Below, in pieces: positions 51,460-60,469 of a DNA stretch of 64,000 bases. The position numbers and the translations under genes are program-made. Source of the DNA: Arthrobacter sp. PM3 (lineage in GTDB: Bacteria; Actinomycetota; Actinomycetes; Actinomycetales; Micrococcaceae); assembly GCF_003352915.1 (NCBI RefSeq), contig NZ_CP022314.1, positions 3,065,031 through 3,129,030 on the forward strand, given 5' to 3'. Every line of letters starts with the position of its first letter. The first letter of the stretch is position 1. The notes below the pieces were generated by a model. It worked only from the letters and a program-made list of their open reading frames with translations. It did not search any database and was not told the origin of the DNA.

Positions 51460-53070
51460 ATGACCAGCCAGCCCAACACCGGACCCGATTCAGCCGCCCA
51501 GGACATGAGCCCTGAGGAGATTCAGGCTGTCATCGACCGGATCCTCTCCAAGGACACCCCCGCCTCCGGAGCAGGTCGCAGCACCGGTTCCCGAACCGGC
51601 AGCAGCGACGCAGCCGGTGACAGTACCGGTGGCCCCAAGCCGCTGCTCGGCAAGGCGCAGGCAATCTCCCGCCTCGACGAGGTGTACACGAACTTCGACG
51701 GCGACCAGCAGGACCTTGAGGAGCGGCACGCGCTGCGCCGCAAGGCCGGGCTGTCCACCGAACTCGAAGACGTCACCGAGGTCGAATACCGGCAGTTGCG
51801 CCTAGAACGCGTCGTCCTGGCCGGCCTCTGGACCGAAGGCACCCTCGCCGACGCCGAGAACTCCCTGCGGGAACTTGCAGCCCTCGCCGAGACGGCCGGC
51901 TCCGAAGTCCTCGACGGGATCGTGCAGCGCCGGACCAAACCGGACCCCGGAACGTTCCTGGGCTCGGGCAAGGCACAGGAACTGAAGTCGATCGTGATGT
52001 CCACCGGCGCCGACACCGTGGTGGTTGACGCCGAGCTGGCCCCGTCGCAGCGGCGCGGGCTGGAAGACATCGTGAAAGTCAAAGTCATCGACCGCACGGC
52101 GCTGATCCTGGACATCTTCGCGCAGCACGCCAAGAGCCGTGAAGGCAAGGCCCAGGTTGAACTGGCCCAGCTGGAATACCTGCTTCCGCGCCTGCGCGGC
52201 TGGGGCGAGTCGATGTCCCGGCAGGCCGGTGGCCAAGTGGGCGGTGCCGGTGCCGGCATGGGTTCGCGCGGTCCTGGTGAAACCAAGATCGAACTGGACC
52301 GCCGCCGCATCCGCACCCGGATGGCGAAGCTGCGGCGCGAAATCGCCGCCATGAAGCCGGCCCGGGAAACGAAGCGGGCCAACCGCCGCCGCAACGCCGT
52401 TCCGTCGGTGGCGATCGCCGGGTACACCAACGCCGGCAAGTCCTCGCTGCTGAACCGGCTGACCGACGCGGGGGTCCTGGTGGAGAACGCGCTGTTCGCC
52501 ACCCTGGACCCCACCGTCCGCAAGGCGGAGACCGCCGACGGCCTGGGCTACACCCTGGCCGACACCGTGGGATTCGTCCGTTCCCTGCCCACCCAGCTCG
52601 TGGAGGCGTTCCGCTCCACCCTGGAGGAAGTGGCGGACTCGGACCTGATCCTGCATGTCGTGGACGTCTCGCACCCGGATCCGGAGGGCCAGATCGCCGC
52701 CGTCCGGACGGTGTTCAGCGAAGTCGACGCCCGCAAGGTGCCGGAAATCATTGTCCTGAACAAGGCCGACGCCGCCGACCCGTTCGTGGTCGAACGGCTC
52801 AAGCAGCGCGAACCGCGCCACGTGGTGGTCTCGGCCCGCACGGGTGAAGGCATCCCGGAGCTGCTGAGGGCCATCAGCGAGGGCATCCCGCGTCCCAGCG
52901 TGAAGCTTGAGCTGCTGATTCCGTATAACCGCGGCGACCTGCTCAGCAAGCTCCACGAGTCCGACGCCGAGATCCTCAGCCTCGACCACGAGGAAACCGG
53001 AACCCGTGCCGTCGTGATGGTGCGCGAAGGACTCGCCGCCGAGCTGGATCCCTTCATCAGCAATGACTGA
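51460..53070 (+). CDS. hflX: GTPase HflX
   Basis: A ribosome-associated GTPase that helps split stalled or heat-damaged ribosomes. The 536-residue protein has the N-terminal HflX domain (EVLDGIVQRRTKPDPGTFLGSGKAQELK, quoted in part; then RTALILDIFAQHAKSREGKAQVELAQ), GPGETKIELDRRR, and the G domain with P-loop AGYTNAGKSSLLNRLT near residue 325 and NKAD. ATG 51460 has AAGGAG 4 bases upstream; an in-frame ATG at 51370 with CAGGAGG upstream would add 30 residues. Its stop overlaps the dinG start by 8 bases. Confidence 0.93.
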   Translation: MTSQPNTGPDSAAQDMSPEEIQAVIDRILSKDTPASGAGRSTGSRTGSSDAAGDSTGGPKPLLGKAQAISRLDEVYTNFDGDQQDLEERHALRRKAGLSTELEDVTEVEYRQLRLERVVLAGLWTEGTLADAENSLRELAALAETAGSEVLDGIVQRRTKPDPGTFLGSGKAQELKSIVMSTGADTVVVDAELAPSQRRGLEDIVKVKVIDRTALILDIFAQHAKSREGKAQVELAQLEYLLPRLRGWGESMSRQAGGQVGGAGAGMGSRGPGETKIELDRRRIRTRMAKLRREIAAMKPARETKRANRRRNAVPSVAIAGYTNAGKSSLLNRLTDAGVLVENALFATLDPTVRKAETADGLGYTLADTVGFVRSLPTQLVEAFRSTLEEVADSDLILHVVDVSHPDPEGQIAAVRTVFSEVDARKVPEIIVLNKADAADPFVVERLKQREPRHVVVSARTGEGIPELLRAISEGIPRPSVKLELLIPYNRGDLLSKLHESDAEILSLDHEETGTRAVVMVREGLAAELDPFISND

Positions 53071-55222
53071 GGCCGCGGTGACCGGGGCGGGCGCTGATTC
53101 AGCCGACCCGGAAGCGGCCGGCGCCGACCCGGATGCAGCCGGCGCCGACCCGGATGCGGCCGGCGAGGAGTTCGTCATTGAGCTCCTCGACCGTGCCGTG
53201 TCCGGGATGGGCGGCCAGAGCCGCGCCGGCCAGCACGAAATGGCCCGGCAGGTGGCGCGCGCAATCGAGAGCGGCGACCACCTGCTGGTCCAGGCCGGCA
53301 CCGGCACCGGCAAGTCCCTGGCCTACCTGATTCCGCTGATCGCCCACTCGCTGACCAGCAACAAGCCCACCCTGGTCTCCACGGCCACGCTGGCGCTGCA
53401 GACCCAGATTGTCGGCCGGGACCTGCCCAGGCTCCTCAAGACCCTCACGCCAGCCCTGAAGCGTCCCGTGAGGGTGGCCCTGGTGAAGGGCCGGGCCAAC
53501 TATGTCTGCCGGCACAAGCTCGAAGGCGGCTTCCCGTCCGAGGAGCCCTCCGAGGGGCAGCTGTTCTCCCTGGGCGAGGACACGTCCGTGCCGCACTTTG
53601 CCGCCGCGCTCGGCGGACCGTCGTCGCAGCTCGGCAAGGAAGTGGTGCGGCTGCGCGAGTGGGCCGAGGACACGGCCACCGGGGACCGCGACGAGCTCAT
53701 GCCCGGCGTCACGGACCGCGCCTGGCGCCAGGTCTCTGTTACGTCCATGGAGTGCCTCGGCGCGCAGAAGTGCCCGCACGCGGCCGAATGCTTCAGCGAA
53801 CTGGCCCGGCAGAACGCCGCCGATGCCGACGTCGTGGTCACCAACCATGCCATGCTTGCCGTCAGCGCGTTCGAAGGCCTGGCAGTCCTGCCCGAATATG
53901 ACGTCGTGGTGGTGGACGAGGCCCACGAACTGCAGGACCGCGTCACCGGCGCCGTCTCCGGCCAGCTCTCCGTGGCGATGGTGCACGCCGCCGCGTCCGG
54001 GGCCCGCAAGCACACCGGCATCACCGTGGACGCGCTGAACAACGCCGCTTCGCACCTCGAGCTGGCCATCGCCGGCGTCCCCAGCGGCCTGATGCCCAAC
54101 GGCCTGAACAGCGACCAGCTGGACTGTGTCGACCAGCTGCGCGACGCCTGCCGTGCCGCGCTCTCAGACTCCAAGGGGGACAGTTCCACCACGGCCGACG
54201 GCGGCCGGCAACTGGCCCGCTCACGCCTCATGGTGATACTGGAACTCTGCGAACGACTCCTGGCCGCGCGGGAAAACGGTGAAGTGGTGTGGTTTTCCCG
54301 CAACAGCAGCTTCGACCCGGCCCAGGGCTACTCCCAGCCGGACGAGTCCGCGCCTGCCCTGATCAACGTCGCACCCCTGAGTGTCGCGGGGCGCCTCCGG
54401 GAGGGGCTGTTCGCGGACCACACCGTGATCCTGACATCGGCCACCCTGGCCATCGGAGCGGCTTTCGAGCCCGCGGCCGGCGGCCTCGGACTGGTCGGCA
54501 ACGGCGCGCCGAGCTGGACCGGCGTCGACGTCGGATCCCCGTTCGACTATCCGAAGCAGGGCATCCTGTACGTCGCGCGGCATCTGCCCAAGCCGGGCCG
54601 GGGGCTGTCCGCAGAGGCCCTGGACGAACTCGAGAAGCTGATCCGGGCCTCCGGCGGCGGTGCCCTGTGCCTTTTCTCGTCCCGGCGCGCGGCGGAGGAG
54701 GCCGCCGACGCGTTGCGGCCCCGGTTGGGCCTGAGCATCCTGTGCCAGGGCGAGTCGAGCATGACGGCGCTGGTGCGCCAGTTCGCCGACGAACCTAACA
54801 CCTGTTTGTTCGGCACGATGTCCCTGTGGCAGGGCGTTGATGTTCCCGGCGTGTCCTGCCGGCTGGTGGTCATTGACCGGATTCCGTTCCCGCGGCCGGA
54901 CGACCCCCTCATGACGGCGCGATCACGGGCCGTGGCGCAGGCCGGCGGCAACGGCTTCATGTCTGTCTCGGCCACGCACGCGGCAATCCGGCTCGCGCAG
55001 GGGGCCGGGCGCCTCATCCGCTCCACATCGGACAAGGGGGTGGTGGCGGTGCTTGATTCGAGGCTGTCCACGGAGCGCTACGGCGGATTCCTCCGCGCCG
55101 CGCTCCCGCCCTTCTGGCCCACCACCGATCCGTCGATCGCCGTGGCCGCGCTGACGCGCCTCGCGAAGGAGTCCGCCACGGAATCCGGAAACGAATCCGG
55201 CACCGGGTCCGGCCAAGGCTAA
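53063..55222 (+). CDS. dinG: DinG-family ATP-dependent DNA helicase
   Basis: A superfamily 2 iron-sulfur helicase of the DinG/XPD group, 719 residues. Walker A is QAGTGTGKSLAYL near residue 77; Walker B/DEAH is VVVDEAHEL. Four cysteines of the Fe-S domain are in CRHKLEG and CLGAQKCPHAAEC. The second motor domain shows LFGTMSLWQGVDVPGVSC and QGAGRLIRS. Residues 19-36 are encoded by two 21-base tandem repeats. It overlaps hflX by 8 bases. No SOS box was found at this gene. Confidence 0.93.
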   Translation: MTEAAVTGAGADSADPEAAGADPDAAGADPDAAGEEFVIELLDRAVSGMGGQSRAGQHEMARQVARAIESGDHLLVQAGTGTGKSLAYLIPLIAHSLTSNKPTLVSTATLALQTQIVGRDLPRLLKTLTPALKRPVRVALVKGRANYVCRHKLEGGFPSEEPSEGQLFSLGEDTSVPHFAAALGGPSSQLGKEVVRLREWAEDTATGDRDELMPGVTDRAWRQVSVTSMECLGAQKCPHAAECFSELARQNAADADVVVTNHAMLAVSAFEGLAVLPEYDVVVVDEAHELQDRVTGAVSGQLSVAMVHAAASGARKHTGITVDALNNAASHLELAIAGVPSGLMPNGLNSDQLDCVDQLRDACRAALSDSKGDSSTTADGGRQLARSRLMVILELCERLLAARENGEVVWFSRNSSFDPAQGYSQPDESAPALINVAPLSVAGRLREGLFADHTVILTSATLAIGAAFEPAAGGLGLVGNGAPSWTGVDVGSPFDYPKQGILYVARHLPKPGRGLSAEALDELEKLIRASGGGALCLFSSRRAAEEAADALRPRLGLSILCQGESSMTALVRQFADEPNTCLFGTMSLWQGVDVPGVSCRLVVIDRIPFPRPDDPLMTARSRAVAQAGGNGFMSVSATHAAIRLAQGAGRLIRSTSDKGVVAVLDSRLSTERYGGFLRAALPPFWPTTDPSIAVAALTRLAKESATESGNESGTGSGQG
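53117..53158. repeat. two 21-base tandem repeats in dinG
   Basis: GCCGGCGCCGACCCGGATGC is repeated at 53117-53137 and 53138-53158, with a degenerate partial unit before. The repeat is a multiple of three, so copy-number changes would keep the frame. Confidence 0.85.
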
Positions 55223-55229
55223 GGCCGGG

Positions 55230-55979
55230 CTAGAGGGAACGCAGTACCGAGACGACCTTGCCCATGATGACGGCGTGGTCGCCGAGGATGGGCTCGTACT
55301 GGGTGTTCTGCGGCAGCAGCCACGTGTGGCCGTCGCGCTGGCGGAACGTCTTGACCGTTGCCTCGTCATCCAGCAGTGCGGCCACGATGTCGCCGTTCAC
55401 GGCGTCGCCCTGGCGGCGGACCACTACCCAGTCGCCGTCGCAGATGGCGGCATCGATCATCGAGTCGCCAGCGACCTTGAGCATGAAGAGTTCGCCGTGT
55501 CCGACCAGCTGCCGGGGCAGGGGCATGACGTCCTCCACCACCTGGTCCGCGAGGATCGGGCCGCCGGCGGCGATGCGCCCCACAAACGGCACCATAGCTG
55601 TGTCCGTGGCGCTGGCGAGCTCGGTCACGGACAGGCCTCCGACGGCGCGGAGTCCGCTGGACTTTTCGACGCCGGAAATCGCAGTGGTCCCCTCATCGAG
55701 GGTCAGCGGCATGAGTACTTCCATGGCCCGCGGCCGCTTCGGGTCCCGCCGCAGGTAGCCGAGCTTCTCCAGTTGGGAGAGCTGGTGCGTGACGCTGGAC
55801 AGGCTGGCCAGGCCGACCGTATCGCCGATTTCGCGCATGGACGGCGGGTAGCCGTTGTCCGTGACGGACCGCTGGATGGTTTCCAGGATCTTTTTCTGCC
55901 GGACGGTGAGGCTCTTGGGTGCCCGGGCAGGCTGGGAGTTCCGTGGGGTGGCCCTGCCGCCGGTGGCTTGTGCTGCCAT
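55230..55979 (-). CDS. lexA: LexA repressor
   Basis: Master SOS repressor. The 249-residue protein has an N-terminal winged helix ([29 protein letters not shown], quoted in part; then [26 protein letters not shown]) and a C-terminal self-cleavage domain with the Ala-Gly site in [13 protein letters not shown], the serine in [10 protein letters not shown] and the lysine in [12 protein letters not shown] 55979 is preferred: AAGGAAAGG lies about 11 bases upstream; TTG 55988 would add 3 residues. Two SOS boxes upstream are shared with the LysM gene. Confidence 0.95.
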   Translation of the reverse strand: MAAQATGGRATPRNSQPARAPKSLTVRQKKILETIQRSVTDNGYPPSMREIGDTVGLASLSSVTHQLSQLEKLGYLRRDPKRPRAMEVLMPLTLDEGTTAISGVEKSSGLRAVGGLSVTELASATDTAMVPFVGRIAAGGPILADQVVEDVMPLPRQLVGHGELFMLKVAGDSMIDAAICDGDWVVVRRQGDAVNGDIVAALLDDEATVKTFRQRDGHTWLLPQNTQYEPILGDHAVIMGKVVSVLRSL

Positions 55980-56131
55980 GTTCGCCAACGCCTTTCCTTG
56001 CCGCGCGGCTGCCGTGGCGGCTGCGGCGCGGGAACTTCCGGCCTGAAATGTCAGACCCTCCTGATCGACTACCGGTGAACAAGTTCACAGGTGGTCCTTT
56101 CCCTCAAAACTAGGCCAGCTGCAGGGCTTTT

Positions 56132-56147
56132 TCAAACATTTGTTCTA
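56132..56147. promoter_or_regulatory. weaker LexA (SOS) box upstream of lexA
   Basis: TCAAACATTTGTTCTA matches the LexA operator with two differences (A for G in the first half, T for G in the last half). It lies about 150 bases from the lexA start. Confidence 0.65.
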
Positions 56148-56198
56148 GCGAGTCTCGACATCGTTCGTCACTAAGTGCTAAAACAGAACAAGCGGGAT

Positions 56199-56214
56199 TC
56201 GAATATGTGTTCGA
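56199..56214. promoter_or_regulatory. strong LexA (SOS) box between lexA and the LysM gene
   Basis: TCGAATATGTGTTCGA is palindromic in its outer bases and is nearly identical to the recA and DUF222 boxes. It lies between the two divergent genes and can control both. Confidence 0.9.
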
Positions 56215-56368
56215 TTTAAGGATTCGGGGGCCGGGCCCGTCGTTCGGCTCTATGTTCGAAGATCGTTATCCGAGGTTCTTTGTTCGAAGTTTTGTCGGAA
56301 AGTTTGGCCGGTTGGCGAGTAGGTGGAGTACGCCGGGCGGCACCGTATGGTCCAGGAGGGCACAGTTC

Positions 56369-56812
56369 ATGTCAGCAGCAAACGCGATTCACGGCACTTT
56401 TGATCACCGCATTTCGAACCGCAACGCCCCCGCCCGGCCCAAGGTCGCTGCCGGGCGGGACGTCGTTGCCCCGCAGGGCGTCACTGGCCGGCGGCAGCAG
56501 GCACCGTTGCGGCTCACCCGGCGCGGACGGTTCGTGTTCTTCGGTCTGCCCCTGATCCTGCTGGCCGGGCTCGTCCTGTCGTTCAGCGGATTCATCAACG
56601 CGCCCGCGAAGGCGGCAGACGCCGCGGACCAGCTCTCGGCGACCCCAGCACTCTCCGTCACCGTCCAGCCGGGAGAATCCCTGTGGGCCATTGCCGGATC
56701 CGTCGCGCCGGAGCGCGATCCCCGTGACGTCGTGGCGGATATCGTGCAGCTGAACAACCTCGGCGATGCGCGTGTAATGCCCGGCCAGCAGCTCTTCGTC
56801 CCGACCAGGTAG
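56369..56812 (+). CDS. LysM protein, DivS/ChiZ-like SOS cell-division inhibitor
   Basis: A 147-residue membrane protein: a polar cytoplasmic N-terminus of about 48 residues, a single transmembrane helix near residues 52-72 (FVFFGLPLILLAGLVLSF), a short linker and a C-terminal LysM domain (VTVQPGESLWAIAGSV, then LGDARVMPGQQLFVPTR). Genes with this layout next to lexA encode SOS-induced division suppressors in corynebacteria and mycobacteria. The shared SOS boxes support that role here. ATG 56369 has AGGAGGG 8 bases upstream. Confidence 0.88.
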   Translation: MSAANAIHGTFDHRISNRNAPARPKVAAGRDVVAPQGVTGRRQQAPLRLTRRGRFVFFGLPLILLAGLVLSFSGFINAPAKAADAADQLSATPALSVTVQPGESLWAIAGSVAPERDPRDVVADIVQLNNLGDARVMPGQQLFVPTR

Positions 56813-56881
56813 CGGCCGCCCAGGGAGGCAGCCGCCTGCCGTCCCGGGCGTCACAGTTTCAGCGCCCGTCCCGCAACCACT

Positions 56882-56887
56882 TAAACT
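56882..56887 (+). promoter_or_regulatory. -10-like element of leaderless promoter (hisC)
   Basis: TAAACT lies 6 bases before the GTG at 56894. Confidence 0.45.
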
Positions 56888-56893
56888 GGACAA

Positions 56894-58021
56894 GTGACTG
56901 ACGTGACTGACCAGCTTGAGCGCCTCAACCGACTGCCCCTGCGGACCAACCTTCGCGGCCTGCGCCCGTATGGCGCGCCACAGCTGGACGTCCCCATCCT
57001 CCTCAACGTCAACGAGAACACCCATGGCGTCCCGGCCGATGTCCGTGCGGCAATTACCGAAGCCGTCAGCGCTGCCGCCACCGGGCTGAACCGCTACCCG
57101 GACCGGGAGTTCACCGAATTGCGTGAGGCCCTCGCCGAATACCTGGGCCATGGCCTGGATGCGGACAATATCTGGGCCGCGAACGGCTCGAACGAAGTCC
57201 TCCAGCAAATCCTCCAGGCGTTCGGGGGCCCCGGCCGGACCGCCCTCGGATTCCCTCCCACGTATTCGATGTACCCGCTGCTGGCCTCCGGCACGGACAC
57301 TGCGTACATCACCGGCGCCCGCGCGGAAGACTACGGCCTCAGCGCGGAATCGGCGGCCCGCCAGGTTCGGGAACTGCAGCCGAACATCGTCTTCCTGTGC
57401 TCGCCGAACAACCCCACCGGCACCGGCCTGGGGCTTGACGTCGTCGAGGCCGTTTACGACGCCGGTGAGGCCAGCCAGACAATCGTGATCGTCGACGAGG
57501 CCTACCACGAGTTCGCCCACGACGGCACGCCCAGCGCGCTCACCCTGCTGCCGGGCCGCGAGCGGCTCATCGTCTCGCGCACCATGAGCAAAGCGTTTGC
57601 CCTCGCCGGGGCGCGCCTCGGATACATGGCCGCGGCGCCGGAAGTCGCCGACGCCCTGCGCCTGGTCCGCCTGCCGTACCACCTCTCGGCCATCACCCAG
57701 GCCACCGCCCTGGCTGCTCTGCAGCACCGAGTGGCGCTCATGGCGGACGTTGAGGACATCAAGCGCCAGCGGGACCGGATTGTCTCCGAACTCACCCGCA
57801 TGGGCCTCAAGCCCGCGGCTTCCGATTCGAACTACGTGTTCTTCGGCGGTCTCAAGAACCCTCACAACGTCTGGCAGGGCCTCCTGGACGCCGGGGTCCT
57901 CATCCGTGACGTCGGCATCCCGGGGCACCTGCGGGTCACTGCGGGCACTGAGACGGAAACCACAGCGTTCCTTGAGGCCCTTGAGCGCATCCTGACCAGC
58001 AACTCAACACGGCAGGCCTAA
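56894..58021 (+). CDS. hisC: histidinol-phosphate aminotransferase
   Basis: A PLP enzyme of histidine synthesis, 375 residues. It shows [24 protein letters not shown] at the start (in part), [44 protein letters not shown] and the PLP-lysine motif [20 protein letters not shown] 56894 fits the family start. It opens the histidine cluster hisC-hisB-hisH-orf-priA; hisD and hisF are outside the window. Confidence 0.94.
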   Translation: MTDVTDQLERLNRLPLRTNLRGLRPYGAPQLDVPILLNVNENTHGVPADVRAAITEAVSAAATGLNRYPDREFTELREALAEYLGHGLDADNIWAANGSNEVLQQILQAFGGPGRTALGFPPTYSMYPLLASGTDTAYITGARAEDYGLSAESAARQVRELQPNIVFLCSPNNPTGTGLGLDVVEAVYDAGEASQTIVIVDEAYHEFAHDGTPSALTLLPGRERLIVSRTMSKAFALAGARLGYMAAAPEVADALRLVRLPYHLSAITQATALAALQHRVALMADVEDIKRQRDRIVSELTRMGLKPAASDSNYVFFGGLKNPHNVWQGLLDAGVLIRDVGIPGHLRVTAGTETETTAFLEALERILTSNSTRQA

Positions 58022-58134
58022 ACTTGACGGGGGAGCCCGGAGCGCCCCGCCAGGTTGCCGGCACCCTGCCGTCTTTGAATTGCCGCATTTCAATCGCCGA
58101 CTTCCGCCGGCCGTCTTCCAAAGGACACATGTAC

Positions 58135-58761
58135 ATGAGCAACATCGGAGCCACAGCTGTCGAGACCCGGACCGCACGCATGGAACGGACCACCAGCGAG
58201 TCGTCCGTCCTGGTCGAGATCAACCTGGACGGAACCGGGGTCTCCGACATCAGCACCTCGGTGCCGTTCTATGACCACATGCTCACGGCCCTGAGCAAGC
58301 ACTCCCTCATTGACATGACCGTCAAGGCCACCGGCGACACCCACATCGACGTCCACCACACCGTCGAGGACGTTGCCATCACCTTCGGCGAGGTCCTGAA
58401 GACCGCCCTGGGCAACAAGGCCGGAATCCGCCGCTTCGGCGAGGCGACCGTACCCCTGGATGAAGCCTTGGCCCAGGCCGTCGTCGACGTCTCGGGCCGG
58501 CCGTACCTGGTCCACGCAGGGGAGCCTGCCGGCCAGGAATACCACCTGATCGGCGGCCACTTCACGGGCTCCCTGACCCGCCACGTCTTCGAGGCGATCA
58601 CGCTCCACGCCGGAATCTGCCTCCACATGAATGTCACCGCCGGACGGGACCCGCACCACATCGTCGAGGCCCAGTTCAAGGCCTTTGCCCGCGCCCTGCG
58701 CGCCGCCGTCGAGCCCGATCCCCGGGTCGAGGGCATCCCGTCCACTAAGGGCGCCCTGTGA
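58135..58761 (+). CDS. hisB: imidazoleglycerol-phosphate dehydratase
   Basis: A Mn2+-dependent dehydratase of histidine synthesis. The 208-residue protein has [35 protein letters not shown], the metal ligands [13 protein letters not shown], and [10 protein letters not shown] with [16 protein letters not shown]. The ATG at 58135 is chosen over ATG 58129 because AAGGA then lies 9 bases upstream. It overlaps hisH by 4 bases. Confidence 0.95.
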   Translation: MSNIGATAVETRTARMERTTSESSVLVEINLDGTGVSDISTSVPFYDHMLTALSKHSLIDMTVKATGDTHIDVHHTVEDVAITFGEVLKTALGNKAGIRRFGEATVPLDEALAQAVVDVSGRPYLVHAGEPAGQEYHLIGGHFTGSLTRHVFEAITLHAGICLHMNVTAGRDPHHIVEAQFKAFARALRAAVEPDPRVEGIPSTKGAL

Positions 58762-59504
58762 CCGGGCCGATCCTCCGCGACGGGGCCATCATTGACCCCT
58801 CGGCAGGCGCCCGGCCGGCATCTCCGGCGGGCAAGCCCACCGTCACGGTCCTGGACTACGGCTCCGGAAACGTCCGGTCCGCGGTCCGCGCGCTGGAGCG
58901 GGCCGGCGCGGAAGTCATCCTCAGCTCCAAGCCGGAGGATGTCCTGAACGCCGACGGCCTCGTGGTTCCCGGCGTCGGCGCCTTCGAAACCGTCATGCGC
59001 GAACTCAAGTCCGTGGACGCCATCCGCCTGATCGGCCGCCGGGTCGCCGGCGGACGCCCAGTGCTGGCCATCTGCGTCGGCCTCCAGGTGCTCTTCGAGG
59101 CCGGCGTCGAACACGGCACGGAAGCCGAAGGCATGGGGGAGTGGCCCGGCAAGGTGGAGCTGCTGCCCGCCGATGTCGTGCCGCACATGGGCTGGAACAC
59201 CGTCTCCGTCCCGGAAGGGTCCACGCTGTTCGCCGGCGTCGAGGACGAGCGCTTCTACTTCGTGCACTCCTACGGCGTCCAGCACTGGGACTTCGACGTC
59301 ATCCAGCCGCGCATGGCCGCGCCCCTGGTGACCTGGTCCGAGCACGGCGCCCCGTTCATCGCGGCCGTGGAAAACGGCCCGCTCTGCGCCACGCAGTTCC
59401 ACCCGGAGAAGTCGGGCGACGCCGGCGCGCGGCTGCTGCGCAACTGGGTCGGGAGCCTGCGTCCGGCCGGTCCCAACGCCGCAGCCCCGGGACAGACCGC
59501 CTAG
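58758..59504 (+). CDS. hisH: imidazole glycerol phosphate synthase glutaminase subunit HisH
   Basis: Class I glutamine amidotransferase that feeds ammonia to HisF. The 248-residue protein has a 20-residue N-terminal extension, then [20 protein letters not shown], the nucleophile cysteine in [12 protein letters not shown], and the histidine-glutamate pair in [17 protein letters not shown] 58758 overlaps the hisB stop. HisF is not in this window; in related genomes it lies further downstream. Confidence 0.95.
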   Translation: MTGPILRDGAIIDPSAGARPASPAGKPTVTVLDYGSGNVRSAVRALERAGAEVILSSKPEDVLNADGLVVPGVGAFETVMRELKSVDAIRLIGRRVAGGRPVLAICVGLQVLFEAGVEHGTEAEGMGEWPGKVELLPADVVPHMGWNTVSVPEGSTLFAGVEDERFYFVHSYGVQHWDFDVIQPRMAAPLVTWSEHGAPFIAAVENGPLCATQFHPEKSGDAGARLLRNWVGSLRPAGPNAAAPGQTA

Positions 59505-59663
59505 ATGTGGTCCCTGGTGCTCATGGGCCTCGCCGGCCTGCTCGTTGGCGGGGCAATCTCCTTCCGGCAGCAGAAAAGTCCGCGCTGGGTGCAGATCGTG
59601 TTCTACATCCTGGCCGGCATGTCACTGCTGGCCGCCTATCTCCTGACCCTGCCGGCGTCCTGA
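59505..59663 (+). CDS. 52-residue membrane protein in the his operon
   Basis: Starts at the ATG directly after the hisH stop, without any gap. The peptide has two hydrophobic helices ([17 protein letters not shown] and [19 protein letters not shown]) joined by the polar [10 protein letters not shown]. The GC-rich third positions and position support a real gene. It sits between hisH and priA. No function is known. Confidence 0.65.
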   Translation: MWSLVLMGLAGLLVGGAISFRQQKSPRWVQIVFYILAGMSLLAAYLLTLPAS

Positions 59664-59709
59664 CAGCCCGCCGCTCCCCATCACCCATCCCCAAGCTGAG
59701 GACTCCACG

Positions 59710-60456
59710 ATGACCACCGAAACCCCGTTGCCCGTACTCGAGCTCCTGCCCGCCGTCGACGTCGTCAACGGGCAGGCCGTCCGGCTCGTGCAGGGCGAAG
59801 CCGGCAGCGAGACCAGCTACGGCACCCCGCTGGAGGCGGCCCTGAACTGGCAGCAGCAGGGGGCCGAATGGGTGCACTTGGTGGACCTCGACGCCGCCTT
59901 CGGCCGGGGCTCCAACGCGGAACTGCTCCGCGAAGTCGTGGGGCGCCTGGACATCAAGGTCGAGCTCTCCGGCGGCCTGCGTGACGACGAGTCCCTCGAG
60001 AAGGCGCTCGACCTCGGCGTCGCCCGCGTGAACCTGGGCACCGCGGCCTTGGAGAACCCCGAATGGACGGCCCGGGTGATCGACCGCTTCGGCGACAAGA
60101 TCGCCGTCGGACTGGACGTCCGCGGCACCACCCTGGCCGGCCGCGGCTGGACGAAGGAAGGCGGGGACCTCTGGGAGGTGCTCGGCCGCCTGGAGGATGC
60201 CGGCTGTGCCCGGTACGTCGTCACCGACGTCACCAAGGACGGCACGCTCCAGGGCCCCAACGTCGAACTGCTGCGCCAGATGGTCGAGAAGACGGGCAAG
60301 CCCGTGGTCGCCTCCGGCGGCATTTCCAGCCTCGTGGACCTGCAGGTCCTACGTTCCCTGGTGCCGCTCGGCGTTGAAGGGGCCATCGTCGGCAAGGCCC
60401 TTTACAACGGCAACTTCACCCTGCCCCAGGCCCTTGACGTCGCCGGCCGCCGCTAG
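59710..60456 (+). CDS. priA: phosphoribosyl isomerase A (PriA / HisA)
   Basis: A TIM-barrel isomerase of 248 residues. In actinobacteria the single enzyme serves both histidine (HisA) and tryptophan (TrpF) synthesis. It has [21 protein letters not shown] with the catalytic aspartate, [33 protein letters not shown] with the second aspartate region ([12 protein letters not shown]) and [10 protein letters not shown]. It follows the small membrane protein. The bifunctional assignment rests on the lineage and on the presence of a kyn pathway producing anthranilate, so is inferred. Confidence 0.93.
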   Translation: MTTETPLPVLELLPAVDVVNGQAVRLVQGEAGSETSYGTPLEAALNWQQQGAEWVHLVDLDAAFGRGSNAELLREVVGRLDIKVELSGGLRDDESLEKALDLGVARVNLGTAALENPEWTARVIDRFGDKIAVGLDVRGTTLAGRGWTKEGGDLWEVLGRLEDAGCARYVVTDVTKDGTLQGPNVELLRQMVEKTGKPVVASGGISSLVDLQVLRSLVPLGVEGAIVGKALYNGNFTLPQALDVAGRR

Positions 60457-60469
60457 GCGGTCCCCGGTC

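Larger units (their letters stand above)
55980..56368. other. lexA / LysM divergent control region (389 bases without a gene)
   Basis: No coding region is supported. It contains two SOS boxes (56132-56147 and 56199-56214) and two copies of TGTTCGAAG at 56253-56261 and 56281-56289, exactly 28 bases apart. An AGGAGGG ribosome site at 56354-56360 precedes the LysM gene. Confidence 0.75.
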
